From positions 1 through 35,076 of the forward strand of contig WGAO01000003.1 of the NCBI GenBank assembly GCA_015489065.1: DNA of 35,076 bases. The letters run 5' to 3'. The DNA is from Thermotogaceae bacterium. Lineage in GTDB: Bacteria > Thermotogota > Thermotogae > Thermotogales > Thermotogaceae. The position numbers and the translations under genes were made by a program. The notes beneath the pieces are model-generated. The model was not told the origin of the DNA. It ran no database searches and saw only the letters and a list, made by a program, of their open reading frames with translations. This document shows positions 1-7,140 of the stretch, in pieces (position 1 is the stretch's first letter; each line of letters begins with the position of its first letter).

Positions 1-79
1 CACCTTCTATGATCTTTTCAACTTTAGCCATTTCTGATTTTTCAGAAGCTTTTGTGAATCTATCATGACTATTTCTCAT
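1..79 (-). CDS. N-terminal fragment of an unidentified gene (cut by window edge)
   Basis: Reading leftwards from an ATG at 79, 26 codons stay open to the window edge. The peptide begins MRNSHDRFTKASEKSEMAKV. A GGGGTGA Shine-Dalgarno-like sequence lies just upstream, and the frame starts 11 nt after the stop of the broken dprA-like gene, so the two probably shared a transcript. The fragment is charged and hydrophilic with no signal peptide. It is too short to assign a family. Confidence 0.55.
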   Translation of the reverse strand, partial: MRNSHDRFTKASEKSEMAKVEKIIEG

Positions 80-90
80 TGATTCACCCC

Positions 91-773
91 TTAAGTAGTA
101 TCCAATTCTGATTTTCTGGAGTTTTTCAAGACTTTTTCTACAAATCGCTCGATACTTTCAGTATCTGATATATCATGGTCGCGTATTATATGTGTGCCTC
201 TTTTTGCAAGAAACTTGGCGGGTTGGATGTTGAGTGGAGACGGATAAACATATACCGGTATTCCCATTTTCATCGCGGATTTTGCCGTTGCAAAACTTCC
301 ACTTCTCTTGCCCACTTCTGGACCTGGTTCTATGACTATCACTGCTTTAGATAATGCACATACGGTTTCGTTTCCTTTCATTGCGTTATAAGCTCTCCAC
401 TGTTGATTTTGGCTTAAATTGAGATACAGCAACGATGCCTTTTTCCAAATCTTTCTTCATCAATTTGGAAAACCTTCCTTGTACTTATCAAATTCAAAAT
501 TCCATAGCTCAACACCATCGTTGTTATTCCGTTACCCTCTATTGCCTAGATGTGCATAGGTATCTACACCTTTTGCGAATCCAGATACCACTACCTCGCC
601 AATGTTTTGCAAATTTCGTACTCAGCTTCTTTGAAAATATCAAACCTTTCTTTGATGCATTTCGTTCCCCAACTATCGCAACTTCCTCTTTCCTGAAAAG
701 TTTCAATCGAACCTTTGAGGGATGGAGGCAGCCATTCATGTTGGTGAGGAGCTGGCGGTAGATCCGTTTTCAA
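91..773 (-). pseudogene. dprA: dprA/smf-like gene, multiply frameshifted
   Basis: DprA (Smf) is a Rossmann-fold protein that loads RecA onto incoming single-stranded DNA in transformation. Its motifs are here in the right order but scattered over all three minus-strand frames: a lead-in LPPSLKGSIETF (about 720-755), EEVAIVGERNAS (about 655-690), GEVVVSGFAKGVDTYAH (about 545-600), NGITTMVLSYGI (about 500-530), KGIVAVSQFKPKST (about 400-445), and then an intact stretch 432-91 with ALSKAVIVIEPGPE, RSGSFATAKSAM and GIPVYVYP. At least four single-base shifts are needed to join them, for example near 600, 545, 495 and 400. The other genes in the window are intact, so real decay is more likely than poor sequence, but assembly error is not excluded. 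The 5' boundary at 773 (TTG) is approximate and has no clear ribosome site. Confidence 0.75.
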
Positions 774-833
774 TCGAATAAGGGAGGTTATAAACGATCA
801 AGAATCAATTCTAATAAATTCCCCGCGGAATAC

Positions 834-863
834 TTGAAAACTTTCAAATTTGTATGATATATT
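834..863 (+). promoter_or_regulatory. Putative promoter of tRNA-Thr
   Basis: TTGAAA at 834-839 and TATATT at 858-863, separated by 18 nt, end 13 nt before the tRNA. The -35 lies in a small palindrome (TTGAAA-AC-TTTCAA). Judged by eye only. Confidence 0.5.
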
Positions 864-876
864 TTCAAACCGGTGA

Positions 877-949
877 GCCAGCGTAGCTCAATCGGCAGAG
901 CGGCGCATTCGTAATGCGCAGGTTGTGGGTTCGAGTCCCACCGCTGGCT
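877..949 (+). tRNA. tRNA-Thr (anticodon CGT)
   Basis: A full cloverleaf can be folded. The acceptor arms GCCAGCG (877-883) and CGCTGGC (942-948) pair over 7 bp, and the discriminator is T. The D arm is GCTC...GAGC. The anticodon stem GCGCA/TGCGC encloses the loop TTCGTAA with anticodon CGT, which reads ACG (Thr). The T arm is GTGGG-TTCGAGT-CCCAC. CCA is not encoded. A terminator hairpin follows within 10 nt. Confidence 0.95.
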
Positions 950-955
950 TAAAAA

Positions 956-978
956 GGGTCCAAAAGGACCCATTTTTT
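956..978 (+). terminator. Intrinsic terminator after tRNA-Thr
   Basis: The stem GGGTCC/GGACCC with an AAAA loop (956-971) is followed by a T run (973-978). It lies between the tRNA and the nuclease gene, 20 nt before the latter's start, so the nuclease would depend on readthrough or its own promoter. Confidence 0.8.
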
Positions 979-997
979 ATAAATCGAGGTGGTATGT

Positions 998-2110
998 GTG
1001 AGAATAATCCACACCGCCGATTGGCATTCTGGACTCATTTCTTGGAGAGGTAGTAAGGTTAAAAACAGAACGAATGAAATTAGAGAAGTTTTAAGTTCAT
1101 TGATCGATCAAGCGAAGGTTCTAAATCCAGATATAGTTCTAGTGGTTGGGGATCTCATACATTACAAGCGAAATCCAAGCTTGGAATCCATCAGAACGGT
1201 TTTAGACGCGCTTGAAAACCTATCAAAGATTGCTCCAGTCGTTGTTATAGCAGGAAATCACGATTGGGAGGGAATTGTTACATATGACAGGATATCTGAG
1301 GATATAACGATTGTTGGGCATGGTGATTATAGTGAAAGAATAATAGACACAAACTCTGGAAAGATAGCCCTTTATCCGTTGCCTTATATATCGGGAAAAA
1401 TGATGCTGAGCAAGGGAAAAGAAAAGGTGCTGAGGAGTTTAGTAGGAACACTCAAAAAGTTTGATGTTTCCAACCCGAATGCTGATTACAAAATTTTAGC
1501 TTCCCACGCTATGTTTAGGGGTATAACAAAGCCGTCTGAGGATCTAATATCGATAGAGCTCGAAAAAGAGTACATAGGATCCAGCTTTTCTTATGTTGCA
1601 CTCGGTCATGTTCATGCTTTTCAAAAGGTCATTTCTAATCCCCCGGCTTATTATAGCGGTTCGATAATCCAAGTGGATTTTTCTGAAAATGAGGACAAGG
1701 GATTTTTGATCGTGGATATGGATAGCTGGAATGTCGATGTGAAATTTCTAAAGCTTCCTCATAAGATCCTTAAGACAGTCAATCTCGTAAGTGAGGCCAG
1801 GGATAACATAATATCTAGGATTGAAGAAGAGACGGAAAGTGCTGACTACATAAGAGTTGTACTCAGCGGAAGAGATTCCGATCTCATCAGAAAACTCATG
1901 AAGATCGAGAAAGTTGTCAGCGTAAAAATTGAGGAAGAGGATAGAAAATTCACGCCTCAGATAGAGAGTTTTGAGGATATGAGAAAAGTTTTCTTTGAAT
2001 ATGTTAAAAGCCATCTTGAGAAGTCTTCACCGCCGGATAAGATCGAGAAAGCGATGAGAATTCTTCAAGAAGCTTTTGAAAGAGCTTCCATTGATAAAAC
2101 AATGGCGTGA
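998..2110 (+). CDS. sbcD: Mre11/SbcD-type DNA repair nuclease
   Basis: Calcineurin-like metallophosphoesterase of the Mre11/SbcD family. With Rad50/SbcC, these Mn-dependent nucleases process DNA ends and hairpins. The phosphodiesterase motifs are all present near the N-terminus: HTADWH (residues 4-9), VVGDLIH, AGNHDW, then ASHAMF and ALGHVH. About 370 aa is the usual length, and the sequence resembles T. maritima Mre11. GTG at 998 is chosen because GAGGTGG at 986-992 sits 5 nt upstream and MRIIHTADWH is the family start; an earlier in-frame GTG at 989 lies inside that ribosome site. No rad50/sbcC gene adjoins it. The SMC-like gene at 25053-27599 is YhaN-type, so the true partner is probably elsewhere. 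The stop codon lies inside a palindrome shared with the convergent gene. Confidence 0.9.
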   Translation: MRIIHTADWHSGLISWRGSKVKNRTNEIREVLSSLIDQAKVLNPDIVLVVGDLIHYKRNPSLESIRTVLDALENLSKIAPVVVIAGNHDWEGIVTYDRISEDITIVGHGDYSERIIDTNSGKIALYPLPYISGKMMLSKGKEKVLRSLVGTLKKFDVSNPNADYKILASHAMFRGITKPSEDLISIELEKEYIGSSFSYVALGHVHAFQKVISNPPAYYSGSIIQVDFSENEDKGFLIVDMDSWNVDVKFLKLPHKILKTVNLVSEARDNIISRIEEETESADYIRVVLSGRDSDLIRKLMKIEKVVSVKIEEEDRKFTPQIESFEDMRKVFFEYVKSHLEKSSPPDKIEKAMRILQEAFERASIDKTMA

Positions 2111-2126
2111 GCAGTGCTCACGCCAT
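2102..2126. terminator. Palindrome spanning two convergent stop codons
   Basis: The arms ATGGCGTGAG (2102-2111) and CTCACGCCAT (2117-2126) are perfect inverted repeats; the 5 nt between them (CAGTG) could pair further. Both flanking genes end in it with the same codons, ATG GCG TGA. It is a likely bidirectional terminator. The T-rich side (TTGTTTTATC) follows the hairpin on the minus strand. Confidence 0.6.
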
Positions 2127-2333
2127 CTGGTCCAAGTTCATGCCGGCATACATTTGTGCAGCTATTCTTGCGAGCTTATATGGTATTCCCGTTTGGTTGT
2201 ACATCATTAAACCCAAAACCCGGAGCATGTCGTTTTTGCTCATAACTGGTGCGCCGCTAGATCTATGAACAGCCGGCATGGCTTGGAAAGTTGGGAAGTA
2301 CATGTTGGAAAATCCCACTCCATTGACCCTCAT
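2118..2333 (-). CDS. Small hypothetical protein (71 aa)
   Basis: I do not recognise this protein. ATG at 2333 is chosen because GGGGAGGTGAT lies upstream (8 nt from GGAGG to ATG); the in-frame GTG at 2342 is part of that site. The peptide begins MRVNGVGFSNMYFPTFQAMP and continues with a Met-rich, amphipathic C-terminal half (SKNDMLRVLGLMMY, YKLARIAAQMYAGM). There are no cysteines, signal peptide or membrane segment. The strong ribosome site and the shared palindromic 3' end with the nuclease gene argue that it is a real gene. It diverges from nusB across about 100 nt. The N-terminal RVNGVGF faintly recalls small flagellar or motility-associated proteins, but that is only an impression. Confidence 0.6.
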   Translation of the reverse strand: MRVNGVGFSNMYFPTFQAMPAVHRSSGAPVMSKNDMLRVLGLMMYNQTGIPYKLARIAAQMYAGMNLDQMA

Positions 2334-2395
2334 GGGGATCACCTCCCCTCTGTTAAAAGTATCGGCATCTTTTGGGTTTTTTTAATAGCTTTCTG

Positions 2396-2404
2396 TGTTA
2401 ATAT
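2396..2404 (+). promoter_or_regulatory. Putative extended -10 upstream of nusB
   Basis: TGT-TAATAT (2396-2404) fits an extended -10 element and would give a leader of about 25 nt before the nusB start. No good -35 hexamer is seen; the region is a T run. This 2334-2435 gap must also hold the promoter of the divergent small gene, which I could not place. Confidence 0.35.
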
Positions 2405-2435
2405 ACAACCTTAGAGAAAATAGGAGGTGATTTTT

Positions 2436-2867
2436 ATAAAACCGGCGACGAGAAGAAGCAGGATGAGAGAAGCAGTGTTCAAGGCGATCTTTCAAATGGA
2501 TTTCACCTCCAACGATCCAGAAGAGATGATAAATGAATATATCGAAGATTGGTTCGACGAAAAGCTCATAGAAGATGCAAAAAGATATGCAAAAGGTATA
2601 AGAGATAATCTCAAAAAGATAGACGAAGTTATATCTTCAAAACTCGAAAATTGGAAGTTTGAGAGACTCTCATCAGTTGACAGAAACATACTCAGACTTG
2701 GTACTTACGAACTTCTCTATGAGAAAGATGTTCCTATAGAGGTCACCCTTGATGAGATGATAGAAATGGCTAAGAGGTATGGTACGGAAAATAGTGGTAA
2801 ATTTGTGAACGGTGTTCTTGATAGAATATCAAAAGAGTATGCACCTATCGAGAAAAAAGATTTGTAA
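2436..2867 (+). CDS. nusB: Transcription antitermination factor NusB, likely AUA start
   Basis: NusB binds boxA RNA with NusE (S10) in antitermination complexes on rRNA operons. The helical-fold landmarks are clear: [32 protein letters not shown], and the C-terminal [20 protein letters not shown]. The start is unusual. The only in-frame GTG (2427) is part of the ribosome site AGGAGGTGAT (2422-2431), and the first in-frame ATG (2463) would cut conserved basic residues and has no good site. ATA at 2436 lies 8 nt after AGGAGG and gives 143 aa, beginning [12 protein letters not shown], close to T. maritima NusB as I recall it (MKTPRRRMR...). I infer an AUA start, which might couple expression to initiation-factor levels as AUU does for infC. 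fhs follows 14 nt later. Confidence 0.85.
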   Translation: MKPATRRSRMREAVFKAIFQMDFTSNDPEEMINEYIEDWFDEKLIEDAKRYAKGIRDNLKKIDEVISSKLENWKFERLSSVDRNILRLGTYELLYEKDVPIEVTLDEMIEMAKRYGTENSGKFVNGVLDRISKEYAPIEKKDL

Positions 2868-2881
2868 AGGAGGGATCGTAG

Positions 2882-4561
2882 ATGGGATTTCCAAGCGATA
2901 TTGAGATAGCCAGGCAGGCTAAGCTCAAGGAGATATCCGAAATAGCTGATGAACTTGGAATACCAAAGGATAAACTCAAGCCCTACGGCTGGTACATAGC
3001 AAAGGTGGATCATAACTACTACAAAGAGATATCAGACAAGCCAGATGCAAAACTCATACTCGTTACTGCTATTACGCCAACCCCAGCTGGAGAAGGAAAG
3101 ACAACCACCAGCATAGGACTTTCCATGGGACTCAACAGACTCGGCAAGAAGACCATAGTTACCCTTAGGGAACCATCTCTTGGACCTGTTATGGGAGTTA
3201 AAGGAGGAGCTGCTGGCGGGGGATATTCGCAGGTCCTTCCGATGGAAGAAATAAACCTGCATTTCACAGGAGATATACACGCAGTTGCCGCAGCTCATAA
3301 CCTCCTCTCAGCTATGATAGATGCTCATATAAAATTTGGTAATGAACTCAACATAGATCCGACAAGAGTATTTTGGAAAAGAACGGTAGACATGAACGAC
3401 AGAGCTTTGAGACAGGTCGTTGTCGGACTTGGAGGAAGGGGAAATGGAGAACCAAGAGAGGATGGATTCATTATCACAGCAGCTTCCGAGGTTATGGCTA
3501 TACTTTGCCTTGCGAAAGACTTGGCAGATCTCAAAGAGAGGCTCTCTAAGATCGTCATAGCGAGAAAGAGAACGGGAGAAATTGTCACCGCTGGAGATCT
3601 TAAAGCCCAGAACGCTATGGCTCTCCTTCTCAAAGATGCTATCAATCCAAATCTCGTTCAGACCATAGAAAACACACCGGCGTTCATTCATGGAGGACCG
3701 TTTGCAAACATAGCCCATGGAACAAATTCCATAATGGCTACGAAACTGGCTCTCAAACTCGCTGATTATGTCGTAACAGAGGCAGGTTTTGGAGCAGATC
3801 TCGGAGCTGAGAAATTCCTCGATTTCGTGTCGCCAACTGCTGGTTTCAAGCCGTCTGTTGTTGTTCTGGTAGCTACTGTGAGGGCTCTCAAATACCACGG
3901 TGGTCAGAAACTCGAAGACGCAAAGAAGGGTGTTGAAGATCTTGAAGCTCTGAAGAAAGGACTCGAAAATCTCAGAGTTCACATAGAGAATCTGCAGAAG
4001 TTCAAACTGCCAGTAGTCGTAGCTCTCAACAGGTTCTTTACCGATACTGACAGGGAACTCCAGATGGTTATGGAATTCGTTGAGAACATGGGAGCAAAAA
4101 TAGCCCTTAACGAAGCTTTCGCAAAAGGTGGAGAGGGAGCAGAAGAACTTGCAAAGAAGGTTCTTGAGGAGCTTGAAAAAGATGCTCAGTATGAGCCTAT
4201 ATACAGATGGGATATGCCAATTGAAGAAAAAATCGAGATCCTTGCAAAGGAAATATACAGAGCAGGAAAAGTCGAATACACCTCGGCGGCGAAGAGCAAG
4301 CTCAAATTCCTCAAAAAATACGGTTTTGATAAACTTCCGATAATAGTTGCAAAAACACAGAGCTCGATAAGTGACGATCCAAAGAAACTCGGTGCTCCTC
4401 AGGGATACACATTTACGGTGAGAGACTTTGAGATATCTATCGGTGCGGGATTCGTCGTTGTCTTGGCTGGAGATATACTCAGAATGCCCGGACTTCCGAA
4501 AGTTCCAAACGCTGTGAAGATGGATATACTCGATGATGGAACGATAGTCGGGCTTTCGTAA
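2882..4561 (+). CDS. fhs: Formate--tetrahydrofolate ligase
   Basis: Makes 10-formyl-tetrahydrofolate from formate, THF and ATP, feeding purine synthesis and formyl-Met. The 559-aa length is typical. The P-loop-like [16 protein letters not shown] is at about residues 65-80, followed by [32 protein letters not shown] and [13 protein letters not shown], all hallmarks of the family. ATG at 2882 follows AAAGGAGGG at 9 nt. It is the second gene of a nusB-fhs operon and ends at a strong terminator. Codon use is more biased (AUA, AAG, CTC) than in nearby genes, which suggests high expression. Confidence 0.98.
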   Translation: MGFPSDIEIARQAKLKEISEIADELGIPKDKLKPYGWYIAKVDHNYYKEISDKPDAKLILVTAITPTPAGEGKTTTSIGLSMGLNRLGKKTIVTLREPSLGPVMGVKGGAAGGGYSQVLPMEEINLHFTGDIHAVAAAHNLLSAMIDAHIKFGNELNIDPTRVFWKRTVDMNDRALRQVVVGLGGRGNGEPREDGFIITAASEVMAILCLAKDLADLKERLSKIVIARKRTGEIVTAGDLKAQNAMALLLKDAINPNLVQTIENTPAFIHGGPFANIAHGTNSIMATKLALKLADYVVTEAGFGADLGAEKFLDFVSPTAGFKPSVVVLVATVRALKYHGGQKLEDAKKGVEDLEALKKGLENLRVHIENLQKFKLPVVVALNRFFTDTDRELQMVMEFVENMGAKIALNEAFAKGGEGAEELAKKVLEELEKDAQYEPIYRWDMPIEEKIEILAKEIYRAGKVEYTSAAKSKLKFLKKYGFDKLPIIVAKTQSSISDDPKKLGAPQGYTFTVRDFEISIGAGFVVVLAGDILRMPGLPKVPNAVKMDILDDGTIVGLS

Positions 4562-4582
4562 AGTTCGGATAGTAAAGCAAAA

Positions 4583-4606
4583 GGCGGCCGATCGGCCGCC
4601 TTTTTT
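4583..4606 (+). terminator. Strong intrinsic terminator after fhs
   Basis: A perfect 18-nt palindrome GGCGGCCGATCGGCCGCC (4583-4600) is followed by six T (4601-4606). On the minus strand TTTTGCTTTA follows the same hairpin, so it can also serve the convergent gene ending at 4609. Confidence 0.9.
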
Positions 4607-4608
4607 GA

Positions 4609-5148
4609 TTAGTATTCTAAGATATTGATATAGACAGTTATGGGAAGCAGCCAGAAGAAGAAGTTTACATACTTTCCTTTCATCCATTCGGCAAAGAATG
4701 AGATTCCAAAACTTGGCCCTACAATCCCCACTCCAGGTTCATGGAGCCCAGAATAGCCAGGAATATTTGCTCCTGCGATAGAGTAGTATATTCCGCCGTC
4801 GATTCTCAAAGCTGGGATTATCTTATATCCAAAGAGGTTGAAGTACCAATCTTCTTTGCTTACGAAAACATAAGCAAGAGCTTCGACAGCTGTTCCAAAA
4901 ACACTATATGGAGGTATCCCAGCGTATCCAAATGATACTCCTCCTCCCAAGAACCCATCCACGTTTATCTTCATGTCTGGTATTTTGTAAAAACTAGTTC
5001 CTTCGAGGTAATATCCATCCACTTCAAAATACACCGGATATGGCCAGATTACAGCTCCTCCTCCATACATCCTTTTTTCCATTCCTGGGATAAGTGCTAA
5101 GTATAAGATTGCCATGGTTGAGAGAGCAAACACAAGAAGTTTTTTCAT
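4609..5148 (-). CDS. Exported hypothetical protein, possibly beta-rich envelope protein
   Basis: Unrecognised 179-aa protein. MKKLLVFALSTMAILYLALIPG looks like a signal peptide or N-terminal anchor. The rest is rich in Gly, Tyr and Phe with alternating hydrophobic strands (VYFEVDGYYLEG, VSFGYAGIPPYS, GIVGPSFGISFFAEW) and ends in a hydrophobic stretch, FFFWLLPITVYINILEY. That composition suggests a small beta-barrel or envelope-associated protein, but no family motif is visible. Start ATG 5148 has GGGGGTGAT upstream. It lies 29 nt downstream of the hydrolase gene and probably shares its transcript. Confidence 0.7.
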   Translation of the reverse strand: MKKLLVFALSTMAILYLALIPGMEKRMYGGGAVIWPYPVYFEVDGYYLEGTSFYKIPDMKINVDGFLGGGVSFGYAGIPPYSVFGTAVEALAYVFVSKEDWYFNLFGYKIIPALRIDGGIYYSIAGANIPGYSGLHEPGVGIVGPSFGISFFAEWMKGKYVNFFFWLLPITVYINILEY

Positions 5149-5177
5149 AAAATCACCCCCCTGAACTTTTCTCTATT

Positions 5178-5996
5178 TTATACTTCCAGCAGAAATTTCT
5201 CTATCTCCTTATAGAACCTCTCGGAATGCTCTGGATCTTCAAAAAGCTCATGGTATCCTCCTTCGAACTCGACCTTTTTCTTTGTGTGAACACGCAGATT
5301 CTCGTAGAATTTTCTTGCTCCATCGGGAGGAGTAACCTCATCAGCCGTTCCTATCAACAAAAGCACAGGAACCCTGATCTTTTCTGCATCTTTTATCGCT
5401 TTTTCGGACTCCAAAAAGAAGTCTCTTGCAAGAGCGACAGAAATTCTTCTATGAACGAGAGGATCGCTTACATATCTTTCAACCGCTTTCTCATTTCTTG
5501 AGAGTTTGTTTGGATCTATCTTATTATCCATTGTCAGGAACGGAACTACGAACGATAAGAACTTTGCGAGGTTTACAAGTGAATCTGAAACTTTCGATTT
5601 GTCATAGCTAAGCCCAGGTGAGGACAAAATTAATCCTTTCAATCTTCCACCAAGTTCTGCATATCTTGCAGCTATTAAACCTCCAAGAGAATGCCCAAAG
5701 ATCACCGGAGGTTCTGCTGTTTCTTTTGCAAGATTATCAACCATTCTCAGTACTTTCTTTAGCGGTGCATGTCCCCTTATACCGGGGCTTTTTCCATGAC
5801 CAGGAAGATCAAATGTCACAACTCCATATCCGTGTTTTAGAGCTATCTTTACAAGATTTCTATACCGTCCTGAATGTTCTCCAAGGCCGTGGATTATTAG
5901 AAGTACTTTCGAGCTCATGTCCCCCTCTTTCATCATGTACACACTATCACCCCGCTTGATTTTACCATTGTTTACAGGTTTGGTATTCTCTCTCAC
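5178..5996 (-). CDS. Alpha/beta hydrolase, monoacylglycerol lipase / lysophospholipase-like
   Basis: Serine hydrolase with the catalytic triad in view: GHSLGG (Ser about 103), GTADEVTPP (Asp about 219) and GGYHELFEDP (His about 249), counted from GTG 5996. HGLGEHSGRY near the N-terminus is the oxyanion-hole region typical of monoglyceride lipases and PldB-like lysophospholipases. It has no signal peptide and is probably cytosolic. The start is uncertain. GTG 5996 keeps the expected first strand (GDSVYMMKEGD) but has a poor ribosome site. GTG 5942 has an ideal GGGGTGAT 7 nt ahead but shortens that strand. The frame stays open to 6107, which would overlap the divergent carbamoyltransferase gene. 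The exact substrate is unknown. Confidence 0.85.
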   Translation of the reverse strand: MRENTKPVNNGKIKRGDSVYMMKEGDMSSKVLLIIHGLGEHSGRYRNLVKIALKHGYGVVTFDLPGHGKSPGIRGHAPLKKVLRMVDNLAKETAEPPVIFGHSLGGLIAARYAELGGRLKGLILSSPGLSYDKSKVSDSLVNLAKFLSFVVPFLTMDNKIDPNKLSRNEKAVERYVSDPLVHRRISVALARDFFLESEKAIKDAEKIRVPVLLLIGTADEVTPPDGARKFYENLRVHTKKKVEFEGGYHELFEDPEHSERFYKEIEKFLLEV

Positions 5997-6009
5997 TTTA
6001 CTGTAAAAT
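5980..6009 (+). promoter_or_regulatory. Putative promoter of the carbamoyltransferase gene
   Basis: TTGGTA (5980-5985), 18 nt, TAAAAT (6004-6009), placing the transcript start about 15 nt before the ribosome site at 6031. It overlaps the 5' end of the divergent hydrolase gene if that begins at 5996. Weak -35. Confidence 0.35.
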
Positions 6010-6044
6010 ACTCTCCGACAAATTTTCTCAAGGAGGTGAACGAA

Positions 6045-7112
6045 GTGATTTCTTACGGTGGAAGCTCTGATCCTTTCTTCAAAGGTAGGCATCTTATAAC
6101 ACTCCAAGATTTCACAAAGGAAGAGATAGATGTAATGCTAGACTTGGCACGCGATCTAAAGCTCAAGTTTTACAGAGGAGAGCCTACTCCTCTCCTTCTT
6201 TACAAAGTTCTGTTTTTGATATTCTTCGATGAGTCTACGAGGACGAGAAACAGTATGCAGGCCGGTATAGCTCAGCTCGGAGGACAGGGAATATTCTTAA
6301 CGCCTGATAAGATGCAGATAGCGCATGGAGAGAGTGCAAGAGATACAGCTATTATACTCTCGCGTTTTGGCGATGGTATAGGTATAAGACACTGCACCTT
6401 TGGTGTTGGAAACAAATATATAAGAGCCATTGCAGAAAACTCAAGAGCTCCCGTGATGAACCTTCAGGATGATTACTACCATCCCTTCCAAGCTCTTGCA
6501 GATATCATGACAATACAGGAGAGATTTGGAAAAGACCTCAAAGGGCTTAAAGTTACGATAAGCTGGGCTTATGCGAAGAGCCACCTCAAACCGCTCTCAG
6601 TACCACAGTCACAGATACTCCTATTCACAAGGTACGGTATGGATGTCACGCTCGCGTACCCGGAGAAGTTCGACCTGATGCCCGATATAGTTGATCAGGC
6701 GAAAAAGAATGCGGAGGCATACGGTGGAAAGCTCAACATAGTCCACGACATGGACGAAGCATTCAAAGATGCAGATGTCGTCATACCAAAGAACTGGGGA
6801 GGATTCTTCGTACTTGGAAATGCTAGAGAACTCCTAGAGATGGATCCAGCTGAGGCTATGAATGTTCTCAAAGAGAACGAGAAGGTTATTTGGGAAGAGA
6901 CAGAAAAGCACAAAGATTGGATAGCTGATGAAAGAAGAATGAGTCTTACGAAAAAACACTCGATTTACATGCATGCGCTCCCAGCAGATAGAGGAAGAGA
7001 AGTTGTTGATAGCGTCATAGATGGACCACATTCCGTTGTTTTCGATGAAGCAGAGAACAGAATCCACACTGCAAAAGCCGTTATGGCGCTATTAATGGGA
7101 GGGAGAGGATGA
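6045..7112 (+). CDS. ygeW: YgeW-family (knotted) carbamoyltransferase
   Basis: Member of the aspartate/ornithine carbamoyltransferase superfamily. It has the carbamoyl-phosphate loop STRTR (about residues 64-68), the HPFQ motif (about 146-149) and MHALPADRGREV near the C-terminus in place of the HCLP loop of ornithine enzymes. The insertions around residues 175-190 and 255-305 and the 355-aa length fit the knotted YgeW type. In E. coli ygeW sits in a purine/amidohydrolase cluster and its substrate is not firmly known. Here it is alone, with no carbamate kinase, hydantoinase or arginine genes in the window. GTG 6045 is chosen because AAGGAGGTGA ends 5 nt before it; an upstream GTG (6036) is inside that site. 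Confidence 0.85.
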   Translation: MISYGGSSDPFFKGRHLITLQDFTKEEIDVMLDLARDLKLKFYRGEPTPLLLYKVLFLIFFDESTRTRNSMQAGIAQLGGQGIFLTPDKMQIAHGESARDTAIILSRFGDGIGIRHCTFGVGNKYIRAIAENSRAPVMNLQDDYYHPFQALADIMTIQERFGKDLKGLKVTISWAYAKSHLKPLSVPQSQILLFTRYGMDVTLAYPEKFDLMPDIVDQAKKNAEAYGGKLNIVHDMDEAFKDADVVIPKNWGGFFVLGNARELLEMDPAEAMNVLKENEKVIWEETEKHKDWIADERRMSLTKKHSIYMHALPADRGREVVDSVIDGPHSVVFDEAENRIHTAKAVMALLMGGRG

Positions 7113-7116
7113 AAAA

Positions 7117-7140
7117 GGGGCGATTATTCGCCCCTTTTCT
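7117..7140 (+). terminator. Intrinsic terminator (bidirectional)
   Basis: The stem GGGGCGA/TCGCCCC with TTAT loop (7117-7134) is followed by TTTTCT and more T. It overlaps the last codons of the convergent membrane-protein gene. The minus-strand side of the hairpin is also followed by TTTTTC, so it can end both transcripts. Confidence 0.85.

Noticed and set aside
435-761. 108-codon open frame on the plus strand
   Set aside because: It lies antisense to the dprA-like pseudogene, whose motifs explain the sequence; no ribosome site.
877-949. tRNA as attachment site of an integrated element with the decayed dprA-like gene as cargo
   Set aside because: No integrase and no repeated tRNA 3' end nearby; dprA is a chromosomal gene in most bacteria.
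3308-4687. 459-codon open frame antisense to fhs
   Set aside because: It mirrors a highly expressed, fully conserved gene, runs through the terminator, has no ribosome site and gives a Cys/Phe/Ser-rich sequence typical of reverse-frame translation.
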